Origin: Desulfovibrionaceae bacterium UBA6814
GTDB lineage: Bacteria; Desulfobacterota; Desulfovibrionia; Desulfovibrionales; Desulfovibrionaceae
Direction of reading: 5' to 3'
Assembly: GCA_002452635.1 (NCBI GenBank)
Contig: DKEU01000091.1
Span: 1 to 14,496, forward strand
DNA: 14,496 nucleotides
Shown: positions 6,389 to 12,109 of the stretch, piece after piece
Layout of the letters: each line of letters starts with the position of its first letter
Numbering within the stretch: the stretch's first letter is position 1
Notes under the pieces: generated by a model
Databases searched by the model: none
What the model saw: the letters and a program-made list of their open reading frames with translations, nothing else
What the model was told of the DNA's origin: nothing
Position numbers and translations under genes: made by a program

Positions 6389-7555
6389 ATGAAGCGAGTG
6401 CTCCGCGCTGCACTCCTGTGCGCGCTCACCCTCTGCCTGCTGGCCGGCACGGCCCTGGCCGGGGCCCACGACTCCATGCCCTTCACGCCCAAGAAGAAGC
6501 CCGACGGGGGCAAGTGGCGCATCGGCTACCTGGAGGGCGGCCCCTACATCCAGTACCAGCTGACCCTGCGGGCCACGGCGCTCTCCCTGGCCAAGCTGGG
6601 CTGGATCGCGCCCCTGGAGATCCCGAACTTCGCCGATCCCGAGGACACCATCGAGATGTGGAAGTTCCTGGTCGGCAAGGTGAAGAGCGACTACCTGGAG
6701 TTCGTGGAGGACGCCCACTACTCCTCCAACTGGGACGACAAGCTGCGGCTGGAGAACGCGGGGAAGGTGGTGGAGCGCCTGGCCGCCAAGAAGGACCTGG
6801 ACCTCATGCTGGCCATGGGCACCTGGGCCGGCCAGGACCTGGCCAACAACAAGCACCACATCCCCACCGAGGTGCTCTCCACCTCCAACCCGCTGGACGC
6901 CAAGATCATCTCCAGCCTGGACGACTCGGGGCTGGACCATTTGCACGCCCGCATCGACCCGGACCGCTACAAGCGCCAGGTGCGCCTGTTCCACGACATC
7001 GTGGGCTTCACCCGGCTGGGCATCGTGTACGAGAACACCGTGGCCGGCCGGTCCTACGCCGCGGTGGACGACGTGGAGCTGGTGGCCAAGGAGCGCGGGT
7101 TCACCATCGTGCCCTGCACCACCCCCCTGGACGTGCCCGACTCCAACCTGGCCTACAAGAACCTCCAGGCCTGCCACGACAAGCTGGCCGGCAAGGTGGA
7201 CGCCCTCTACATGACCGAGAACGGCGGCATGCGCGCGGACCGCATGCCCCAGCTCCTGGACCCCATCTACAAGAACAAGATCCCCACCTTCTCCCAGGCC
7301 GGGTCCGACGACGTGCGCTACGGCGTGCTCCTGTCCATCGCCCAGGCCGGGTTCAAGTACGTGGGCGAGTACCACGCCAAGATCATCGGCCAGATCCTGA
7401 ACGGCGCGAGCCCGCGCAAGCTCTCCATGATCTTCGAGGACCCGCCCAAGATCGCCATCAACCTGAAGACCGCGGAGCTCATCGGCTTCGACCCGCCGGT
7501 GGACATCCTCATGGCCGCGGACGAGATCTACGAGAACATCGAGAAGGCCCAGTAA
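6389..7555 (+). CDS. Periplasmic ABC-type substrate-binding protein, ABC_sub_bind family (PF04392-like)
   Basis: This 388-residue secreted binding protein has a signal peptide at 1-24 (MKRVLR, hydrophobic core, ALA|G). The mature part has the two-lobe type-I periplasmic-binding pattern of the ABC_sub_bind (COG2984) family: WRIGYLEGGPY (43-53), LDLMLAMGTWAGQD (137-150), RLGIVYENTVAGRSYA (209-224) at the start of lobe 2, KVDALYMTENGG (269-280), and the diagnostic C-terminal end with YHAKIIGQILNGASP (328-342) and KIAINLKTAELIGFDPP (354-370). AAAGGGGGA (6377-6385) is just before the ATG. No permease or ATPase gene is adjacent: the upstream neighbour is a racemase and the downstream gene is convergent. 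It therefore works with a transporter elsewhere or as a ligand sensor. Ligand unknown; members near amino-acid genes are often predicted to bind aromatic or modified amino acids. Confidence 0.9.
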   Translation: MKRVLRAALLCALTLCLLAGTALAGAHDSMPFTPKKKPDGGKWRIGYLEGGPYIQYQLTLRATALSLAKLGWIAPLEIPNFADPEDTIEMWKFLVGKVKSDYLEFVEDAHYSSNWDDKLRLENAGKVVERLAAKKDLDLMLAMGTWAGQDLANNKHHIPTEVLSTSNPLDAKIISSLDDSGLDHLHARIDPDRYKRQVRLFHDIVGFTRLGIVYENTVAGRSYAAVDDVELVAKERGFTIVPCTTPLDVPDSNLAYKNLQACHDKLAGKVDALYMTENGGMRADRMPQLLDPIYKNKIPTFSQAGSDDVRYGVLLSIAQAGFKYVGEYHAKIIGQILNGASPRKLSMIFEDPPKIAINLKTAELIGFDPPVDILMAADEIYENIEKAQ

Positions 7556-7572
7556 GGCCTTCCGGCCAAGCG

Positions 7573-7615
7573 AAAAACGAACGCCGCGCCCCCGAAAGGA
7601 GGCGCGGCGTTTTTT
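7573..7615. terminator. Strong intrinsic terminator, probably bidirectional
   Basis: ACGCCGCGCC (7581-7590) and GGCGCGGCGT (7601-7610) form a perfect 10-bp stem, 11 with the flanking A7580-T7611, around a 10-base loop. TTTTT follows (7611-7615), 25 bases after the binding-protein stop. AAAAA (7573-7577) on the left side gives the same structure on the - strand, so it may also stop transcripts coming from the convergent gene. Confidence 0.92.
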
Positions 7616-7622
7616 CGGAGCC

Positions 7623-7664
7623 GCCGTGTCATGAAACCTGCGCGCGCAGGTTTCCCGCCACGGC
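7623..7664. repeat. Long imperfect hairpin A of a REP/BIME-like pair
   Basis: A 22-bp perfect palindrome (7633-7654, arms GAAACCTGCGC and GCGCAGGTTTC) lies inside outer arms GCCGTG (7623-7628) and CACGGC (7659-7664) on the same symmetry axis. This makes 21 potential pairs with three mismatches. It lies in a convergent intergenic gap and shares its outer arms with hairpin B at 7727-7773. It has no T-run, so it is not a classical terminator. Confidence 0.75.
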
Positions 7665-7673
7665 ATTTCTTGA

Positions 7674-7689
7674 CAAGGGCTGGCCCTTG
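7674..7689. repeat. Short inverted repeat between hairpins A and B
   Basis: CAAGGG (7674-7679) and CCCTTG (7684-7689) form a 6-bp stem with a CTGG loop. It lies between two long hairpins in the convergent gap, so it may be part of the same composite element. Short enough to be chance in isolation. Confidence 0.4.
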
Positions 7690-7726
7690 CATCCCTGAAG
7701 AGACCTGAAACCACGTTTTCATGAGA

Positions 7727-7773
7727 GCCGTGGCGCGGGTCGTGCTGCGACGCTGCACGACGCGTGACACGGC
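7727..7773. repeat. Long imperfect hairpin B of a REP/BIME-like pair
   Basis: Pairing around one axis (A7750) joins GCCGTGGC (7727-7734) with GACACGGC (7766-7773) and runs inward through GTCGTGC/GCACGAC to the apex, with three mismatches in about 22 pairs. Its outer arm repeats that of hairpin A. TGACACGGCGG (7765-7775) is the exact reverse complement of 7621-7631, so the two hairpins are bracketed by an 11-bp inverted repeat. Confidence 0.7.
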
Positions 7774-7818
7774 GGGTTTGGCGATGGCTGGTCGTTGCCC
7801 AACCGAAAGCGGCCGATC

Positions 7819-9429
7819 TCAGTCGGGAATATCCAGAATGACCGGGCAGCCGGGGCCGGCCGCAGGCGGGTCGGCGGCGGCGCGCCAGTCCGGGGCGCGC
7901 TGGTCGCGGGGGGTGAACTCGGCGTAGAGCTCGGCCAGGCCGGCGCGCAGGCCCTGGGCCAGGGTCATGTTTCCGCATTGCTCCACCATGGCCCGGGTCA
8001 GGCCGCCGTTGGCCATGACCTCCACCGGCCCGGCCGGGAACACCCGGCCGTCGGCATAGCGGGCGAACAGGAACTCCGGCCCGGCCGCGAACTCGCCGGC
8101 CGGGGCCGCGGCCACGACGTGGGCGCGCTCGGCGTCGCCGGCCGCGGCCAGGGCCCGAGCCAGGCCGGCACGCATGGCGGGCAGGTAGTCGGCCTGGTAC
8201 ACCCCGCCCAGGCAGCGCAGGCCCCGGGCAAACGCCAGGCAGCCGTAGGCCGCGAACAGCCCGGGCGTGATGCGCCCCTGGGCCAGGGCCTCGGCCAGCG
8301 GACCCGGGGCCAGGGGCACGGCCACCGTGTCCCCGCCCAGGCCCTTGCCCCGCAGCTCGACCCGGCTCCCGTCCCCGGCCCCAGCTTGGGCCAGGTGCAG
8401 GGGCGCCTTGCGGCCCTTGGCGTCCACGCCCCAGAAGAAAGCCGTGCCGCTGCCGCGCAGGGCGTCGTTGCCCTGGCCGTCCCCCTCCCCGGCGGCCAGG
8501 GCGGCCAGCCGGCCCAGGTCCCAGCAGCCCGCGGCCCGGTCCAGGGACTCCAGCACCAGGCTCCGCAGGCGCGGGTCCAAGAGCACCGCATGGAACAGGC
8601 TGTGCGGGTCGGCCAGGTCCCGGGCCAGGAGCCGGCCGGCCAGGGCCTCCAGCTCCAGGTAGGCCAGACGCGATCCGTTGCCCGCCTCGGGCCCCCCTCC
8701 AGGGGATGAAAAAAGCCGGTCCCAGAGCCGGGCGTTGAGCACCGTGGCCTGGTCCGAATAGCGCGGCAGGGAGAGCACCGCCGGGTCGCCGAAGTCCTCG
8801 GCCAGCAGGACGTCCAGGGCGCGGGCCTCGGCCCGGCCCAGGTCCCCGGCCTGCGCCGCGTCGCGCACCGCGTCCCGGGCGCGGGCCACCATGTCGCGGG
8901 CCAGGGGCGGGGCGGCCAGGGCCAGGGTGTAGCGGTATTTCCAGGGAAAGACCGGGACCTTGCGGCCCGCGGGCCAGTCCCGCGGGTCGGCGTCCGGCCC
9001 CTGCGGCGGCCGCCGGGCCAGGAGGATGCCCCGGGCGAAGGCGTAGCTGCCCAGGGGCACCGCGCCGCAGGCCAGCACCGGCACGGCCCGGCCGGACTCC
9101 GGGCCGAGCAGGGCGGGCAGGGCCGTGAGCAGGGTGCCCGAAAAGGACTGGGGCGCGAAGTCCGCGCCGTGGTGGTTGGCGGTGAGCGCCGCGGGATGGG
9201 CGTCCAGGGTGCGGAGCAGGGCCTGGGCCGCCTCCGGCCCGAGCAGCCGGCCGGCCAGGGCCGCGGCCTCGTCCAGCAGGTCGTCGCGGGATTGCAGGGC
9301 CGGGCCGGCGGGGGCCGCCAGGGCGGCGGCGTAACGCGCCAGGGGCTCGCCCCCGTGCGCCCGCACCGCGGCCCGGGCGCCGGACAGGACCCCCAGCACC
9401 CGGTCCAGCATGGCTGCGGCCGGGTCCAC
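7819..9429 (-). CDS. Uncharacterised 536-residue protein, co-transcribed with the sensor-MFS gene
   Basis: I do not recognise this protein. It is alanine-, leucine- and glycine-rich, has no signal peptide and no clear membrane helix, and is probably a soluble cytoplasmic enzyme-like protein. Segments that look conserved rather than low-complexity are ALTANHHGADFAPQSFSG (81-98), VPVLACGAVPLGSYAFARG (116-134), KVPVFPWKYRYTLAL (157-171), LPRYSDQATVLNARLWDRLF (221-240), GSGTAFFWGVDAKGR (326-340), LGGVYQADYLPAMR (407-420) and VMANGGLTRAMVEQCGNMT (471-489). The His-His-Gly-Ala-Asp cluster at 86-90 is a candidate active or metal site. Translation starts at GTG 9429, 6 bases after the stop of the sensor-MFS gene, or at ATG 9411. 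Neither has a clear Shine-Dalgarno site, so translational coupling is likely. The coding call rests on this coupling and on the non-repetitive protein composition. Confidence 0.8.
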   Translation of the reverse strand: MDPAAAMLDRVLGVLSGARAAVRAHGGEPLARYAAALAAPAGPALQSRDDLLDEAAALAGRLLGPEAAQALLRTLDAHPAALTANHHGADFAPQSFSGTLLTALPALLGPESGRAVPVLACGAVPLGSYAFARGILLARRPPQGPDADPRDWPAGRKVPVFPWKYRYTLALAAPPLARDMVARARDAVRDAAQAGDLGRAEARALDVLLAEDFGDPAVLSLPRYSDQATVLNARLWDRLFSSPGGGPEAGNGSRLAYLELEALAGRLLARDLADPHSLFHAVLLDPRLRSLVLESLDRAAGCWDLGRLAALAAGEGDGQGNDALRGSGTAFFWGVDAKGRKAPLHLAQAGAGDGSRVELRGKGLGGDTVAVPLAPGPLAEALAQGRITPGLFAAYGCLAFARGLRCLGGVYQADYLPAMRAGLARALAAAGDAERAHVVAAAPAGEFAAGPEFLFARYADGRVFPAGPVEVMANGGLTRAMVEQCGNMTLAQGLRAGLAELYAEFTPRDQRAPDWRAAADPPAAGPGCPVILDIPD

Positions 9430-9435
9430 GGCCGC

Positions 9436-11892
9436 CTACGTGTGCTCTGCGGCGGCCTGATCCTCGGCGGTGACGACCGCGCCCTTCTCCCGCACCAGGA
9501 TCAGGAAGAGCACGGACACGGACAGGTAGATCACCCCGGCCGAGGCGATGCCCTTCTCCATGCCCATGGACACGATGATCCAGCCCAGGGTGAGGGGGCC
9601 CAGCACCTGGCCGATGCGCTCCACGGCGTTGGAGATGCCCATGGCCACCCCGTGCCCGGCCTCGTGGGTCACCTTGAGGTTCAGGGCGAAGGCGTTCTGG
9701 GCCGCGAAGCCCAGGCTGGAGGACACGCCCAGCATGAGCGCGGCCAGGCCGGTGACCAGGAGGCCGCCCTGGAAGAAGTAGCCGGTGAGCGCCAGGGCCC
9801 CGATGACCCCGGACAGGAAGATGTAGACCTTCTTGTTGGCCGAGCGGTCCACGAAACGGCTGATGAAGGGGGCCACGTAGATGAGGCACACCCCGTAGAT
9901 CATGAGCACCCGGCCGATGTCCGACTGGTTGGTGCCGATGCGGTTCAGGTACACCGGGATGAGGAAGTTGATGAAGCCCACCAGGATGAGCGCGCCGGGC
10001 ATGATGTTCATGATGAGCAGCCCGAGCACGTTGCGGTTGAACAGGAAGGTGCGGACCTTGGCCGCGGAGATGGCCGGCTCGGGTACGCCGGCCTCGCGCA
10101 CCGGGCGGTGGAAGGAGCCGCGCAGCACCGCGAAGACCACCAGGATCATGAGCAGCATGAGCACGGCCGAGGCCAGGAACACCGGGCGGAAGCCCAGGCG
10201 GTCGGCCAGCATGGCCCCCACCGCGCCGCCGCACAGGCTGCCCGCGTACACCCCGGCGAAGAGGTGGGTGATGCCCTGGGCGCGGGAGGTGGGGCCGGTG
10301 TTGTCCACCACGAAGCCCTCGGTGGCCATGAGCGCCAGGCCGTACCCCGCGCCCACCAGGCCCCGGGCCAGGATGAACTGCATGGCGTTGGGAGCCATGC
10401 CCGAGTACACGTAGCCCAGGCAGGCCAGGCCCGCGCCCACCAGGAAGGGCTCGAACCAGCCCCGCCGGTCGGTCCACACGCCCGACACCAGCACCATGAG
10501 CCCGGCGAAGAACATCTCCACCGAGATGGGCAGGCCCATGACCACCTCCTCGGACAGGCCGAAGAGGGGCTGGTAGATATTCTCCATGTGCAGGGGGATG
10601 AAGGAGATGCACATGTCCATGGCGAAGAGGAAGAGGAAGGCCACCGGCCGGATGATGGCGTAGCGATGGTAGTCGCTCTCCGCGGGCGTGGTCGCTTCGC
10701 CCTCGGCCGTGGTCTTGTCGCGCAGGAAGATGAGGAAGAGGATGACCAGCTCGAGCAGGAAGAGCACCGCGATGACGCCCACGGTCACCGAGTCCAGGAT
10801 GATCTCCCGCACCTTGTCCGCGATGACCTTCTGGGACAGGGTCAGGCGCAGCTCGCCCCGCTTCAGGGTGGTCCCGTCCGGGCTGGTCCGGATGAGCGCG
10901 GACATGACGTCCCCGCTGTTGCCCGCGGTCAGGTAGGTGCCGGGCTGCACCTTCACCGGGCCGGAGCTGTCGGCCCGGTAGAGCACCGTGCCGTTCAGGT
11001 CGGTGATGCTCATCTCCGCGATCTCCGGCGTCACGGCCAGGATCTTGGACATGTACACGTCCATCTTGTTCAGGCGGTGGATCTTGATGCCCTTGGAGAG
11101 CAGGTAGTCCACGTCGTCCTTGAGCAGCCGGGCCACCTTCTCGGTGTTGGTCCGGGTGATGTCCAGGAAGTTGTCCCGGAAGGACTGCACGTTGTAGTAG
11201 GAGTACACGCACTGGGACCCGCCCAGGGCCAGCACCAGGATGAGGTAGAGCCGCACCTTGGAGAACCGCCCCGGGTCCAGGGGCAGGAAGAAGGTGAGCA
11301 GCACCCCCAGCACCGCGGCCGCGGCCAGGGTGATGAAGATGAGCACGTCCAGGTTTTCCAGGATCACGGTCTTGAGCCGGGCCTGCACCAGGTCTGCGGG
11401 GAAGGAGAAGACCACCTTGCCCTTGACCGTGATCTCGCTGCCGCCCTGCTCCTGCACCTCGATGGGGAACTCCACGTAGTAGGCCTGGCCCGCCTTGTAG
11501 TCGGTGTGCCCGCCTGCGGAGCCCAGGACCTTGAGGTCCTCCCCGGCCATGTCGGGCCAGGTCTTGCCCACCATGGCCTCGTCCAGGCTGTAGAGCACCC
11601 CGCCTTCGGTGGAGGTCACCAGGATGTTGGACAGGTCGGGCAGGTCCGAGCGCACGTCCTCCATGAGCCGGGTGATGCCGAAGAACCGCTCCAGGGGCTT
11701 GCCGTAGCGAATGGACTGGGACACCTGGGAGCGGAACGCGTTGGCCACCACCTGGTAGCGGGCGATGAGCGAATTCAGGGAGAGCTTCTCCAGGGAGGAG
11801 ATGGACAGCCCGCCGTTGAAGGCCATGGCCAACACGAGGATGGCCAGGGTGGTGACGAGGAGCTTCAGACGAGTAGCAGCGTGCCCTTGCAT
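9436..11892 (-). CDS. Membrane protein with two periplasmic sensor-like domains fused to an MFS transporter
   Basis: This 818-residue inner-membrane protein is about twice the size of a normal MFS carrier. Helix 1 (about 9-27) is followed by a first periplasmic domain (28-178) with a Cache/PAS-like core, NILVTSTEGGVLYSLDEAMVG (starting at 89). Helices 2 (181-204) and 3 (212-230) flank a short basic loop. A second periplasmic domain (231-366) carries EIAEMSITDLNGTVLYRADS (290-309), again Cache-like. Helix 4 (367-390) and a linker lead into a complete MFS domain (about 412-800) with 12 helices and motif-A loops WTDRRGW (473-479) and FVDRSANKKV (680-689). No HAMP, kinase, GGDEF or methyl-accepting part is present. 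Ligand binding may therefore act directly on transport. The ATG at 11892 has no obvious Shine-Dalgarno site. It heads a - strand operon with the unknown gene. Transported solute unknown; the MFS assignment is secure and the sensor-fold assignment is inferred from pattern. Confidence 0.9.
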   Translation of the reverse strand: MQGHAATRLKLLVTTLAILVLAMAFNGGLSISSLEKLSLNSLIARYQVVANAFRSQVSQSIRYGKPLERFFGITRLMEDVRSDLPDLSNILVTSTEGGVLYSLDEAMVGKTWPDMAGEDLKVLGSAGGHTDYKAGQAYYVEFPIEVQEQGGSEITVKGKVVFSFPADLVQARLKTVILENLDVLIFITLAAAAVLGVLLTFFLPLDPGRFSKVRLYLILVLALGGSQCVYSYYNVQSFRDNFLDITRTNTEKVARLLKDDVDYLLSKGIKIHRLNKMDVYMSKILAVTPEIAEMSITDLNGTVLYRADSSGPVKVQPGTYLTAGNSGDVMSALIRTSPDGTTLKRGELRLTLSQKVIADKVREIILDSVTVGVIAVLFLLELVILFLIFLRDKTTAEGEATTPAESDYHRYAIIRPVAFLFLFAMDMCISFIPLHMENIYQPLFGLSEEVVMGLPISVEMFFAGLMVLVSGVWTDRRGWFEPFLVGAGLACLGYVYSGMAPNAMQFILARGLVGAGYGLALMATEGFVVDNTGPTSRAQGITHLFAGVYAGSLCGGAVGAMLADRLGFRPVFLASAVLMLLMILVVFAVLRGSFHRPVREAGVPEPAISAAKVRTFLFNRNVLGLLIMNIMPGALILVGFINFLIPVYLNRIGTNQSDIGRVLMIYGVCLIYVAPFISRFVDRSANKKVYIFLSGVIGALALTGYFFQGGLLVTGLAALMLGVSSSLGFAAQNAFALNLKVTHEAGHGVAMGISNAVERIGQVLGPLTLGWIIVSMGMEKGIASAGVIYLSVSVLFLILVREKGAVVTAEDQAAAEHT

Positions 11893-11953
11893 GGTTCAGC
11901 CCGCGGGTTGGAGGACCAGGGAACGAAAAAAGGGGTCTAACAGCCCAACTTTG

Positions 11954-11983
11954 TTTATCAGCGAAAGAAAAGCCAAATTGCAA
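11954..11983 (-). promoter_or_regulatory. Possible promoter for the sensor-MFS operon
   Basis: Read on the - strand, TTGCAA (11978-11983) and GATAAA (11954-11959) are 18 bases apart, each 4 of 6 to the -35/-10 consensus, inside the only clearly AT-rich stretch of the right half (about 11930-12000). TTGACT (11988-11993, - strand) is an alternative -35 without a matching -10. The leader to the ATG would be about 55 bases. Confidence 0.4.
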
Positions 11984-12035
11984 CACAAGTCAACCGGAAA
12001 GAGCCGCGCCGGGACCGCCCCCGGCCAAAAGACGC

Positions 12036-12041
12036 TTGACT
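12036..12041 (+). promoter_or_regulatory. -35-like TTGACT for the rightward gene
   Basis: TTGACT matches the -35 consensus at 5 of 6 bases, but no good -10 lies 16-18 bases downstream; the next AT-rich spot (CATATC, 12068-12073) is too far. The palindrome at 12047-12067 occupies the spacer and -10 position, which would suit repression or activator-dependent transcription. Confidence 0.25.
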
Positions 12042-12046
12042 TTTCC

Positions 12047-12067
12047 GCCACTTGGGGCCCAAGTGGC
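12047..12067. promoter_or_regulatory. 21-bp palindrome, candidate operator in the divergent promoter region
   Basis: GCCACTTGGG (12047-12056) and CCCAAGTGGC (12058-12067) are perfect 10-bp inverted arms around a single G. It lies 42 bases upstream of the rightward ATG, has no T-run on either side, and so is better read as a binding site for a dimeric regulator than as a terminator. It does not match a regulator motif I know. Confidence 0.6.
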
Positions 12068-12109
12068 CATATCTGACGGCCTCATGCGCCGGACCTGGAA
12101 CGCATCGCC

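Noticed and set aside
7670..7695. Perfect TTGACA (-35) in the convergent gap
   Set aside because: No acceptable -10 at 16-18 bases, and no gene on the + strand follows. The hexamer lies at the edge of the small inverted repeat and is probably fortuitous.
9169..11940. Long + strand open frame opposite the sensor-MFS gene
   Set aside because: Translation is dominated by His, Gln, Glu, Asp and Gly, without hydrophobic core or domain. It is an antisense shadow of a membrane-protein gene.
6359..11986. 5.6-kb open frame on the - strand
   Set aside because: It overlaps the binding-protein gene in antisense and the two real - strand genes in another frame; the translation is low-complexity. The frames with MFS and conserved blocks are clearly the coding ones.
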